Assembly (NCBI GenBank): GCA_964648215.1
Contig: CAZYMF010000034.1
Span: 1 to 32,469 of the forward strand
Direction of reading: 5' to 3'
Source of the DNA: CAZYMF01 sp964648215
Lineage (GTDB): Bacteria; Desulfobacterota; Binatia; HRBIN30; JACQVA1
DNA length: 32,469 nt
Both the position numbers and the translations under genes were made by a program. Below, piece by piece: positions 1 through 7,522 of this stretch; positions within the stretch are counted from its first letter, which is position 1, and every line of letters begins with the position of its first letter. A model generated the notes under the pieces. The model saw nothing but the letters and a program-made list of their open reading frames with translations. It ran no database searches and was not told the origin of the DNA.

Positions 1-285
1 CTCGGGGGCAAAGCTGCCGTCGCCCTGGTTGAGCAGGAACGAGAGCGACGGGCCATCTTGCCCGGCCTCGTTGGCCGTCACCAGATCGACGCCGTTCTCC
101 ATGTCGACGTCGGTCGCCACGACGCCGACGGGCGCGCCATCGACTTGATAGGTCCCGGGCTGACCGAGCAGCGGGGCGGACCACGCCGACGACGCCAGGA
201 AGCACCAGAGGGTAACGGCGACGGCCACTATAAAACGCAGGGGTAGCACGAGCCGCAAGGGGCGGGAGACGAAGTTGATCCGCAT
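1..285 (-). CDS. Secreted FG-GAP/VCBS-repeat-like protein, N-terminal fragment
   Basis: The minus frame is open from an ATG at 285 to the window edge, giving 95 residues with the C-terminus outside the window. The N-terminus is a clear signal peptide: a basic start (MRINFVSRPLR), a hydrophobic core (LVLPLRFIVAVAVTLWCFLA) and a likely cleavage after the SSAWSA segment. The mature part reads GVVATDVDMENGVDLVTANEA followed by LSFLLNQGDGSF. This is the pattern of FG-GAP/VCBS beta-propeller repeats: D-x-D-x-D/N-G-x-D calcium loops, then a statement of the LLNxGDGSF type. Proteins of this kind are usually exported and calcium-binding; the specific role cannot be told from the fragment. No good Shine-Dalgarno precedes the ATG. 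It is divergent from the glycosylase gene, with a 127-bp shared upstream region. Confidence 0.75.
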   Translation of the reverse strand, partial: MRINFVSRPLRLVLPLRFIVAVAVTLWCFLASSAWSAPLLGQPGTYQVDGAPVGVVATDVDMENGVDLVTANEAGQDGPSLSFLLNQGDGSFAPE

Positions 286-311
286 GGTCCAACAGCAATG
301 GGTCTCAAAGC

Positions 312-339
312 ACTACACTAGGCGTTTGCGGTTTTTCAA
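312..339 (-). promoter_or_regulatory. Candidate sigma-70-type promoter for the FG-GAP gene
   Basis: On the minus strand, TTGAAA (339-334) and TGTAGT (317-312) are separated by 16 bp. They match the -35 consensus at five of six positions and the -10 consensus at four of six. The element lies in a locally AT-richer patch and would start transcription about 20 nt before the ATG at 285. It is a consensus match only and overlaps the inverted repeat at 323-342. Confidence 0.35.
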
Positions 340-378
340 ACGAAATTTGTGTCCCCCCCGGAATCGGGGCTCTTCCGG
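323..378. promoter_or_regulatory. Two operator-like inverted repeats in a divergent intergenic region
   Basis: CGTTTG (323-328) and CAAACG (337-342) form a perfect 6-bp inverted repeat with an 8-nt spacer. CCGGAA (358-363) and TTCCGG (373-378) form a second one with a 9-nt spacer. Both lie in the 127-bp gap between the divergent FG-GAP gene and the glycosylase gene, and the first overlaps the candidate -35 of the FG-GAP promoter. They may be binding sites for regulators or hairpins in the glycosylase leader; nothing identifies a cognate protein. Confidence 0.3.
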
Positions 379-412
379 TTCCTGCCGCGGCTGTGCAATA
401 GCCCTGGTCAAC

Positions 413-1411
413 ATGCCCGAACTGCCCGACGTTACGGCCTACATCGAGGCGCTACGGCCCCGGATCCTGGGTTGGCCGCTACAGCGGGTGCGGCTGGCCA
501 GCCCGTTCGTGGTCCGTACCGCCGAGCCGCCCCTCTCGCACGCTGTGGCCAAGACCGTGCGCGACATCCGCCGCCTGGGAAAACGCATCGTGCTGTGTCT
601 GGACGACGATCTCTTCCTGGTCGTCCACCTGATGATCGCCGGCCGCTTTCGCTGGCAACGCCTGGGCGCCAAACCGCCGGGAAAGATCGGCCTGGCCGCC
701 TTCGATTTTTCCACCGGCACTCTGCTGCTGACGGAGGCCAGCCCCAGGAAACGGGCATCCATCCACCTCGTTCACGGCGCGACCGCGCTCGCGGACCTCG
801 ATCCGGGCGGAATCGAGGTCCTCGACGCCGGCGAAGCGGAGTTCCGCGCCGCGCTCTTGCGCGAGAATCACACGCTCAAACGCGCTCTCACCGACCCTCA
901 TCTCTTCAGCGGGATCGGCAACGCCTACTCCGACGAGATCCTGCACGCCGCCCGGCTCTCGCCGGTGAAGCAGACGCACAGGCTGGCCGACGCCGAGATC
1001 CGTCGCCTCCACGCGGCCACCCAAGCCACGCTGGGCCGCTGGATCGAGGTCTTGCGGGAACAGTTCCGTGGACACTTCCCCGGCGCCGGCGAAATCACCG
1101 CATTTCGCGACGGTTTCGCCGTCCACGGACGCTATCGCCAGCCCTGTCCCGACTGCGGTCGCCCGGTCCAGCGCATCTCCTACGCCGAGAACGAGACGAA
1201 CTACTGCGCTACCTGCCAGACCGAGGGCCGGCTGCTCGCCGATCGCTCGCTGTCGCGCCTGTTGAAGGATGACTGGCCGCGCTCCCTCGACGAGCTCGAG
1301 CTGCGGGTCCAGGAGAAAGGGGCCCGCACTGCCGGCCGGGCGCCGGCCCGATCCGGAAAATCGGCCCGGCGGCACGAGCCACCTCGCACATCCCCCCGGC
1401 GGCGGTCCTGA
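413..1411 (+). CDS. mutM: Fpg/Nei-family DNA glycosylase/AP lyase
   Basis: 332 residues. Base-excision repair enzyme expected to remove oxidised purines and nick the abasic site. The ATG at 413 is chosen because it yields the essential N-terminus MPELPDV: after Met removal, Pro2 is the Schiff-base nucleophile and Glu3 the catalytic acid. An upstream in-frame start at 275 would bury these residues. Lys57 (LGKRIV) matches the conserved DNA-binding lysine. The helix-two-turn-helix is at about 155-185 (KRALTDPHLFSGIGNAYSDE), with LTDP in place of the usual LLDQ. The zinc finger is C245-x2-C248 and C265-x2-C268. The usual RRFG loop motif is replaced by SPRKRASIH at about 110-118, so this is not a canonical MutM and lesion preference may differ. 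A basic tail of about 50 residues follows the finger, somewhat beyond the usual 270-residue length. The symbol names the family rather than proven orthology. Confidence 0.9.
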   Translation: MPELPDVTAYIEALRPRILGWPLQRVRLASPFVVRTAEPPLSHAVAKTVRDIRRLGKRIVLCLDDDLFLVVHLMIAGRFRWQRLGAKPPGKIGLAAFDFSTGTLLLTEASPRKRASIHLVHGATALADLDPGGIEVLDAGEAEFRAALLRENHTLKRALTDPHLFSGIGNAYSDEILHAARLSPVKQTHRLADAEIRRLHAATQATLGRWIEVLREQFRGHFPGAGEITAFRDGFAVHGRYRQPCPDCGRPVQRISYAENETNYCATCQTEGRLLADRSLSRLLKDDWPRSLDELELRVQEKGARTAGRAPARSGKSARRHEPPRTSPRRRS

Positions 1412-1464
1412 AGCGAGCGATAGTGCTTGATCGCCAACGAATTCGGTGTCAAGAAGCCCGCACG

Positions 1465-3126
1465 ATGAACGGGCCAGGTTGCGGCAACGGCGCCGGCCGC
1501 ATCGCCCCCAGCATCCTGTGGGCGTGCCGCCGACTGTGGCCGACGTTGCTTCTGCTCGCGGCCGCGTGCGCCGGCGGCGGTGGCGGCAACGGCTCCGGCG
1601 CGGCGGCGGCCGACTTCACCGCGCCGGCAGAGTGCGGTAGCTGCCACCCGCGCCAGTATCGGGAGTGGCAAGGCGCGATGATGGCGTACGCCACCATCAG
1701 CCCGGTGTTCAACGCCCTCGAGGCCGCGGGAAACAGGCTCACCGAGGGAGCCTTCGCCGCCGACGGCGGCCATCCCCTCTTCTGCCAGCGCTGCCATACG
1801 CCGATCGGGGTCGCGCGCGACGAGTTTCCCGCCTACGCGGCCATGGACGGTCGGCCCTCGCGCGACTTCGCCGGTGATGTCGCCGCACACGGCCTGTCGT
1901 GCGATTTCTGCCATCAGGTCGCGCACGCCGATATGGCCGCAAGCCTTCTCGGCGACGGCATCGCCAACGCCGCCTTCGTCCTGACGCCGGGCTTTCTCAA
2001 GTACGGCCCGTTCTCCCAGCCGGTGGCGACCTCGACGCACGACTCCAGCCCGAGTGACTTTGTGCGCAGCGCGGAGTTCTGCGGCACCTGCCACGACGTC
2101 CGCCTGCCGGGCACCGACGCCGCCACGGGCGAGCCGTTCCTGCGTTTGGAGAACGCCTTCACCGAGTGGCAGCAGGGACCGTACGCCAGCGCCGACAACC
2201 CCTACGGCCGGGTGGTCACCTGCCAGGACTGTCACATGTCGGCGTATCCCTACCAGCCGCCCGGCACCTACTTCGAGGACCAGACCGCGGCGCTCGCCGA
2301 CGCGCCGCTGCGTGAGGTGTCGACCCACTACTTCACCGGCGTCGACGTCGCCCTGGTCGATTTCCCCGGTCAGTCCGGCAGCGAGCTCGACAGCCACTCT
2401 CTGCCCGCCGCGCAAGCGCAGCGCCGGGCCGATCTGCTGCGCGCGGCGTGCACGTTGGAACTCGACGCTCCGGACACCGTGCAGCCGGGGGATATCCTGC
2501 CGATCACCATCGCCGTCACCAACGTCGGCGCCGGCCATCACGTGCCGACGGGCTTCTCCCAGGAAAGACAGATGTGGATCGAGCTGGTGGTCAGCGACGC
2601 CACCGGCGCGCTCATCTATCAGTCGGGTGACCTGCTCGACCAGCCGCATCCCGAGACCGGCGAGAATACTGCGGACGGGAGCTTGGACGACGAGGACCTG
2701 CAGAACCTGATTGGCTCCATCGACCCGGTCACCCTCGAGGCCGACATCGTCCCCGGACCCGATGCCGACCAGCGTCCCGCCGTCAACCTCGGGCTGGCCA
2801 ACTTCGGCAACGAGTTCAAGCGCATGACCCCCGACGGCACCCACGAGGTGCTGATTCCGTTTCTCGCCAACCACATGGACAACTCGCATTCGATTCCGCC
2901 GTTGCAGACCGCGCGGGTCCCCTACGACGTGCCGCTTCCGGCGACCGTCCAGAGCCCCTTGCACATCTCGGCACGGCTGCGCTTCCGCGCCTTCCCCCCT
3001 CGCTTCCTGCGCACCCTGGCGCAGGCGCGGCCCGATCTGGTCGACGAGGAGCTCGTCGACCGCAACCGCATCGTCGACATGGCAGAGGCCGAGCGCGACA
3101 CCAACGTGGCCCCGCCCCGACCGTGA
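1465..3126 (+). CDS. Five-heme c-type cytochrome, probable lipoprotein
   Basis: 553 residues. Five CXXCH heme-attachment motifs are visible: CGSCH (57-61), CQRCH (107-111), CDFCH (146-150), CGTCH (206-210) and CQDCH (253-257), all in the first half, as in cytochrome c554-like multiheme proteins. The second half, from about 340, is heme-free and probably beta-rich; it contains the GAGHHVPTG segment often seen in this family. The ATG at 1465 is preferred over the upstream start at 1423 because it precedes a signal peptide (hydrophobic WPTLLLLAAAC, Cys35) followed by a Gly-rich linker. LAAAC is an acceptable but not ideal lipobox, so a lipid anchor is likely but unproven. Its likely role is extracytoplasmic electron transfer; the donor and acceptor are unknown. 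Its TGA overlaps the GTG of the next gene, which suggests translational coupling. Confidence 0.88.
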   Translation: MNGPGCGNGAGRIAPSILWACRRLWPTLLLLAAACAGGGGGNGSGAAAADFTAPAECGSCHPRQYREWQGAMMAYATISPVFNALEAAGNRLTEGAFAADGGHPLFCQRCHTPIGVARDEFPAYAAMDGRPSRDFAGDVAAHGLSCDFCHQVAHADMAASLLGDGIANAAFVLTPGFLKYGPFSQPVATSTHDSSPSDFVRSAEFCGTCHDVRLPGTDAATGEPFLRLENAFTEWQQGPYASADNPYGRVVTCQDCHMSAYPYQPPGTYFEDQTAALADAPLREVSTHYFTGVDVALVDFPGQSGSELDSHSLPAAQAQRRADLLRAACTLELDAPDTVQPGDILPITIAVTNVGAGHHVPTGFSQERQMWIELVVSDATGALIYQSGDLLDQPHPETGENTADGSLDDEDLQNLIGSIDPVTLEADIVPGPDADQRPAVNLGLANFGNEFKRMTPDGTHEVLIPFLANHMDNSHSIPPLQTARVPYDVPLPATVQSPLHISARLRFRAFPPRFLRTLAQARPDLVDEELVDRNRIVDMAEAERDTNVAPPRP

Positions 3127-5105
3127 CTGCCTCACCTCCCCTTGCGAGCGCGGCCACGCGTCCCGTGGTCGGCCGCGCGCTCCTCGTGCTCGGCGCGTTT
3201 CTGCTGCTCGGCGTGACGCCAGCCACGGCGGCCAACCCGGCGCCCTTCGCGCGCACCGAGCGCCACGCGCCGTGCGCCGACTACAATCCGCTGCGCAATC
3301 CCTATTTCGGCGACCTGCACGTCCACACCGCGTTCTCGCTCGACGCCAGCACCCAGGGAACACGCAACACCCCCCGCGACGCCTATCGCTTCGCGCGCGG
3401 TGCGCGCCTGGGCATCCAGCCGTACGACGCGGCGGGCCACGCCTTGCGCCACCTCCAACTCGACCGCCCGCTCGACTTCACCGCCGTCACCGACCACGCG
3501 GAGCTGTTCGGCGAGCTCACGATTTGTCAGAGCCCCGACCTGCCCGGCTACGACTCGCCCATCTGCATCATCTACCGCCGCTGGCCGCGGCTCGCCTTCT
3601 ACATGATGAACAGCCGGGCCACCAACGGCACGGCGCCGACTCGCTACAACCTCTGCGGCGACGACGCGGAGGACTGCCGCGCCGCCGCGCTCACACCGTG
3701 GCGCGCGATCCAGGACGCCGCCGAGGAAGCGTACGATCGCTCCTCGGCCTGCACCTTCACCACCTTCGTCGGCTACGAGTGGACGGGCGGACCGGGGACC
3801 AACAACATTCACCGCAACATTCTGTTCCGCAACGACAAGGTTCCAGAGCTGCCCATCACCTACTTCGAGACGCCGACGCCGGAGGGGCTGTGGCGGCGCC
3901 TTACCCGCGAGTGCCTCGAAGGGATTCCCGGGTGCGACGTGCTCACCATCCCGCACAACTCCAACATCAGCGGCGGTCTCATGTTCCAGACCGTGCGTCC
4001 CGACGGCGACCCGATCACCGCCGAGGACGCGTTGACGCGGGCGGCCTTCGAACCCCTGGTCGAGATCATGCAGCACAAGGGCGACTCGGAGTGCCGCCTC
4101 GGCGCCGAGACGGCGGACGAGCTGTGCGGCTTCGAGAAGCTGCCCTATGACAATTTCATGGGTCACTACGTCCGCTGGGCGCGCAAACAGCCCCAGCCGA
4201 TGAACTTCCTGCGCAACGTGCTCGCCGAAGGGCTGGTCCAGGACCAGAAGCTCGGCGCCAACCCGTTCAAGTTCGGCTTCGTCGCCAGCACCGACACGCA
4301 CCTCGGCGCCGCCGGCGCCGTCGACGAGGCGCATCATCCCGGCCACGGCGGGGCCGGCGCACCCGCCGCCATCGAGCTACCCAAGGGTCTGCCCGACGAC
4401 ATCGAGTTCAACCCCGGCGGGCTCGCGGTCCTGTGGGCGGAGGAGAACTCGCGCGACGCGCTCTTCGCCGCCATGCGCCGCCGCGAGGCCTACGGGACGA
4501 GCGGACCGCGCCTGGTCGTACGCTTCTTCGGTGGTTGGGACCTGCCACGCAATCTCTGCGACAGCCGCTCGTTCGTCGCCACCGGCTACGCCCGCGGCGT
4601 CCCCATGGGGAGCGATCTGCCCCCGCCTACGACCGCTGGCCCGCCGGCCTTTGCCGTGTGGGCGCTACGCGATCCCGGCACCCCGGGCAAGCCCGGAACG
4701 CCGCTGCAGCGGGTGCAGATCATCAAGGGTTGGCTCGCGGACGGACAGCCGCGCGAGAAGGTGTACGAGATCGCCGGCAATTCCCGCAACGGCGCCAGCG
4801 TCGATCTGGCCACGTGCAAACCCGAAGGTGGCGGCTTCGACAGTCTCTGCACGGTGTGGTCCGATCCCGACTTCCGCCCCTCGCAGCGCGCCTTCTACTA
4901 CGCACGCGTCGTCGAGAATCCCACCTGCCGCTGGAGCACCTACGTCTGCAATCGACACGGCGTCGACTGCAACGACCCGAGCACGGTGACCGAAGGCCTG
5001 GCGTCGTGCTGCGACACGCACTACCCGAAGACCATCCAGGAACGCGCGTGGACCTCTCCCATCTGGTACACGCCGGCGACCGACGCGAGCGGCGACGCGC
5101 CATGA
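3123..5105 (+). CDS. DUF3604 (PHP-like) secreted protein
   Basis: 660 residues with a GTG start inside the GTGA overlap with the cytochrome gene. The N-terminus is a signal peptide (ALLVLGAFLLLGVTPATAA). The mature protein opens with YFGDLHVHTAFSLDA (His66, His68) and continues with DFTAVTDHAE (Asp124, His125), LTIPHNSN and ASTDTHLGA. These are PHP-type metal-ligand motifs typical of DUF3604 proteins, which are exported and of unproven substrate. The whole length matches the family's usual 600-700 residues. Several cysteines in the C-terminal part (for example ICDSR-like and CCDTHYP segments) suggest disulfides outside the cytoplasm. By analogy with PHP proteins, metal-dependent hydrolysis of a phosphoester is possible. 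The stop overlaps the next ATG (ATGA). Confidence 0.9.
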   Translation: MTASPPLASAATRPVVGRALLVLGAFLLLGVTPATAANPAPFARTERHAPCADYNPLRNPYFGDLHVHTAFSLDASTQGTRNTPRDAYRFARGARLGIQPYDAAGHALRHLQLDRPLDFTAVTDHAELFGELTICQSPDLPGYDSPICIIYRRWPRLAFYMMNSRATNGTAPTRYNLCGDDAEDCRAAALTPWRAIQDAAEEAYDRSSACTFTTFVGYEWTGGPGTNNIHRNILFRNDKVPELPITYFETPTPEGLWRRLTRECLEGIPGCDVLTIPHNSNISGGLMFQTVRPDGDPITAEDALTRAAFEPLVEIMQHKGDSECRLGAETADELCGFEKLPYDNFMGHYVRWARKQPQPMNFLRNVLAEGLVQDQKLGANPFKFGFVASTDTHLGAAGAVDEAHHPGHGGAGAPAAIELPKGLPDDIEFNPGGLAVLWAEENSRDALFAAMRRREAYGTSGPRLVVRFFGGWDLPRNLCDSRSFVATGYARGVPMGSDLPPPTTAGPPAFAVWALRDPGTPGKPGTPLQRVQIIKGWLADGQPREKVYEIAGNSRNGASVDLATCKPEGGGFDSLCTVWSDPDFRPSQRAFYYARVVENPTCRWSTYVCNRHGVDCNDPSTVTEGLASCCDTHYPKTIQERAWTSPIWYTPATDASGDAP

Positions 5106-6064
5106 GGCGAGACCGTTCCGCGCTTCACCTGTTGGCCTTCGTGATCATCGGCACGGGCCTGTTTCTTGCCGAGCGGGTGGCCCGCCCCCGCGCCGCGGCA
5201 CCCTCCTCCCCGTCGCGAGCCGTCATCCGGATCGCCCGTGCCACCGTCGCTGGCCTGCGGCACGACTGGGCGCTGCAAACGGGACGGCTGCCGACCCAGA
5301 GCGAGCTGGCGCTGTTGATCGAGCAGGCGGCCGACGACGAAATGCTCTACCGCGAGGCGCTGCGGCTGGGTCTCGACCGCCACGACAGCGTCGTGCGGCG
5401 ACGCCTGGTGCAGAACATGCGTTTCGTCTCCGCGGATCCGCGCACCGGCGCCACGAGTCTCTATCGCGACGCCCTCGCCCTCGGCATGGACCGCAGCGAT
5501 CTGGTGGTCCGCCGCCGCCTGATCGAGCGCCTCCTGCTGCTCGTCGGAGCCGAAGCCTATGCCCGTCCTCCATCGGCGGCCGAGCTACAGGCCTACTTCG
5601 CCCAACATCGCGACCAGTTCCTCCAACCGGCGCGGGTCAAGCTGTCGCAGATCTTCCTCAGCCGCCAGCGCCGCGGCGCCCGGCTCGCCGCCGACGCCGG
5701 GCGGCTGCTGCGTCGGATCGCCGCCGCCGCGCCGTCGGCCGCTACCGGTCTCGGCGATCCGCTCCCCTTGCCGCGGGATCTCCCCTTGGAATCGCAACCG
5801 CAGCTGGGCAAGCTCTTCGGTCCGGACTTTGCCGCTGCGGCCATGGCGGCGGCGCCGGGACGCTGGTCGGGCCCGGTCCCTTCCAGCTACGGGCTGCATC
5901 TGATCTTCGTGCACGAACGGGTCGCCCCACGTCCGCTCACTCTGCCGGACGTGCGCGACCGCGTGCGCGACGCGCTCCTGGCCGAACGCGCCGAAGAGCG
6001 CCGGGCCGCATTTCGGCAGCGCCTGCGCCAACGGTACGAGGTGCGAGTGGAGCCGTCGCCATGA
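5102..6064 (+). CDS. PpiC-type (parvulin) peptidyl-prolyl cis-trans isomerase, membrane-anchored
   Basis: 320 residues; the ATG lies in an ATGA overlap with the DUF3604 gene. One N-terminal membrane segment (LHLLAFVIIGTGLFLAERVA, about residues 8-27) lacks an obvious cleavage site, so the protein is probably anchored with its bulk in the periplasm. Residues about 60-160 are helical and charged, like the chaperone arm of SurA/PpiD-type foldases. Residues about 178-285 match the parvulin fold: VKLSQIFLS at the first strand and FGPDFAAAAMAAAPGRWSGPVPSSYGLHLIFVHE at the end. It is likely to assist folding of the exported products of this operon; that role is inferred from position. Confidence 0.82.
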   Translation: MRRDRSALHLLAFVIIGTGLFLAERVARPRAAAPSSPSRAVIRIARATVAGLRHDWALQTGRLPTQSELALLIEQAADDEMLYREALRLGLDRHDSVVRRRLVQNMRFVSADPRTGATSLYRDALALGMDRSDLVVRRRLIERLLLLVGAEAYARPPSAAELQAYFAQHRDQFLQPARVKLSQIFLSRQRRGARLAADAGRLLRRIAAAAPSAATGLGDPLPLPRDLPLESQPQLGKLFGPDFAAAAMAAAPGRWSGPVPSSYGLHLIFVHERVAPRPLTLPDVRDRVRDALLAERAEERRAAFRQRLRQRYEVRVEPSP

Positions 6065-7062
6065 GCGCGCCGCGGCTATGCCACGCCCTGCCCGCGCTCG
6101 TTCTCGCTGTCGCCGTCGCCGGCGTCGCTCGGGCTCACCCGCTGGCGCCGTACCTGCTCGAGCTCCGCGAGCTCGGCAACGGCCGCGTCGCCGCCCGCTG
6201 GAAGGCGCCGCTGCTACAACCCACCGGCAGCGACGTCCGGCCAAAGCTGCCCTCGCGCTGCCGAGAGGACGAGCCGGCACGGGCGCACCGCGACAGCGAC
6301 AGCGTCAGCTACGAGTGGGCGGCGCAATGCGGCGGCGGGATCGTCGGCGGTACGCTCGGGGCGACGGGTCTGCGGGACAGCAAGAGCAACGTGCTGGTCC
6401 GCGTCGTTCTCGGCAACGGCCGGGTCGTGCGCGGCCTGCTCGACGAGTGGCAACCGACGTTGGCGATTCCGGCGGAACAGCGCCCGCTGGCCGTGCTGCT
6501 CGACTACCTCTCCCTCGGCGTGACACATCTGCTCACCGGGCTCGACCATCTGCTCTTCGTCTTCGGCCTCGTCCTGCTGGTTCCGCACCGCAAGCGCCTG
6601 CTCGGCACGATCACCTCGTTCACGGCCGGGCACAGCGTCACTCTGTCCCTTGCCGCGCTGGGCTTCGTCCGCGTCTCTCCGGCCGCCGTGGAGCTCGGCA
6701 TCGCCATCACCATTCTCGTGCTCGCCGTCGAGCTCACCCGCTCGGAGCCGGCGGGCGCCTCTGCCCTGCGGCGCCGGCCGTGGTTGATGGCCTTCGCCTT
6801 CGGGTTGCTTCACGGTCTCGGCTTCGCCGGGGCGCTGGCGCAGGTCGGCCTGCCGGCGACCGACATTCCGCTGGCCTTGTTCGCCTTCAACGGCGGTCTC
6901 GAGCTGGCGCAGATCGCCTTCGTGGCGGCGGTCCTGCTGCTCATGGCGGCCACGCGCCACCTCGCGGCGCGCGCCCCGGCGTGGGCGGCGCTCGCGCCCG
7001 CGTACGTCATCGGCTCGCTGGCGGTGCTCTGGTGCTGCGAGCGCGCCGCGGTGCTCTTCTGA
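6061..7062 (+). CDS. HupE/UreJ-family membrane protein
   Basis: 333 residues, ATGA overlap with the isomerase gene. A signal peptide (ALVLAVAVAGVARA) is followed by an extracytoplasmic domain (about 26-145) and then a multi-span membrane region. The membrane part carries the family's histidine-rich motifs: THLLTGLDHLLFVFGL (His156, Asp162, His163), SFTAGHSVTLSLA (His191) and FAFGLLHGLGFAGAL (His251). HupE/UreJ proteins are nickel or cobalt permeases associated with hydrogenase or urease. Here there is no hydrogenase or urease gene, and the extra N-terminal domain places it in the HupE/UreJ_2 branch, whose substrate is not established. Metal transport for the neighbouring metal-binding DUF3604 protein is a possibility only. 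Confidence 0.85.
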   Translation: MSAPRLCHALPALVLAVAVAGVARAHPLAPYLLELRELGNGRVAARWKAPLLQPTGSDVRPKLPSRCREDEPARAHRDSDSVSYEWAAQCGGGIVGGTLGATGLRDSKSNVLVRVVLGNGRVVRGLLDEWQPTLAIPAEQRPLAVLLDYLSLGVTHLLTGLDHLLFVFGLVLLVPHRKRLLGTITSFTAGHSVTLSLAALGFVRVSPAAVELGIAITILVLAVELTRSEPAGASALRRRPWLMAFAFGLLHGLGFAGALAQVGLPATDIPLALFAFNGGLELAQIAFVAAVLLLMAATRHLAARAPAWAALAPAYVIGSLAVLWCCERAAVLF

Positions 7063-7073
7063 GCGGGGAGCCG

Positions 7074-7466
7074 ATGTCGGCAAGAGCGGCCAAGTGGACC
7101 TTGTGGGTGACGCTGCTGTTCACCCTTCCCGCCCCCTACTTCATGATCGAGGTGGGCCGGGTACCGCCCATCCGGCTCTTCCTGTTCGCGCTGCTGACGA
7201 CGGCGGCCGCCGTCAGCGAGCCGGGCTTCGACACCCGCTTCGTCGCCGGCCTCCTGGTACCGCAGGCGTTGCTCTACGGGGCGCTCTGTTACGGCCTGGC
7301 CCGCCTCGTCGCGGGGCAGATCGAGCGCCGACTCTCGGGGCGGCTCCGCACCTACGCGCTGGCGGCCGTCATCGCGCTGCTCGTTGCCGGCTCCTTCTTT
7401 CCCATCTTCCGCACGCCCTTCTCGCACAGCGCTCGGCAGACCAACCTGCTCGGAATCTTCGATTAG
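7074..7466 (+). CDS. Small four-helix membrane protein, unknown family
   Basis: 130 residues, starting 11 bp after the HupE-like gene with a GGGGAG Shine-Dalgarno ending about 4 nt before the ATG. Four hydrophobic segments are visible: WTLWVTLLFTLPAPYFMI, IRLFLFALLTTAAAV, FVAGLLVPQALLYGALCYGLA and TYALAAVIALLVAGSFF. The segment between helices 3 and 4 is basic (GQIERRLSGRLR). I do not recognise the family. As the last gene of the cytochrome/DUF3604/PpiC/HupE operon it may be an accessory subunit of the HupE-like protein. The stop is 57 bp from the convergent egtB stop. Confidence 0.75.
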   Translation: MSARAAKWTLWVTLLFTLPAPYFMIEVGRVPPIRLFLFALLTTAAAVSEPGFDTRFVAGLLVPQALLYGALCYGLARLVAGQIERRLSGRLRTYALAAVIALLVAGSFFPIFRTPFSHSARQTNLLGIFD

Positions 7467-7482
7467 GCGACCCCCGCCAACC

Positions 7483-7517
7483 ATCGACTATCAACTATCG
7501 ACTATCGACTATCGACC
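7483..7517. repeat. Heptamer tandem repeat, five copies
   Basis: Five consecutive 7-nt units: ATCGACT, ATCAACT, ATCGACT, ATCGACT, ATCGACC. They occupy most of the 56-bp gap between the convergent four-helix membrane protein gene and egtB. Units 1, 3 and 4 are identical; units 2 and 5 each differ by one base. The tract is much less GC-rich than its surroundings. It resembles short tandemly repeated elements that vary in copy number between strains. No coding role is apparent, because both flanking stops lie outside it. Confidence 0.9.
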
Positions 7518-7522
7518 GCCTC

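Noticed and set aside
1201..3363. 720-codon minus-strand frame antisense to the multiheme cytochrome
   Set aside because: Low-complexity Arg/Gly-rich translation; the plus strand carries five CXXCH motifs in a coherent protein.
4433..5101. Upstream extension of the PpiC gene frame
   Set aside because: It reads the DUF3604 gene out of frame; the membrane-anchor start at 5102 with an ATGA overlap is far better.
6061..7062. Assignment as a hydrogenase or urease accessory protein
   Set aside because: The HupE/UreJ motifs are present, but no hydrogenase or urease genes are in the window and the N-terminal extracytoplasmic domain differs from classical HupE.
7483..7517. CRISPR-like array
   Set aside because: Units are 7 nt and directly contiguous, with no spacers and no cas genes nearby.
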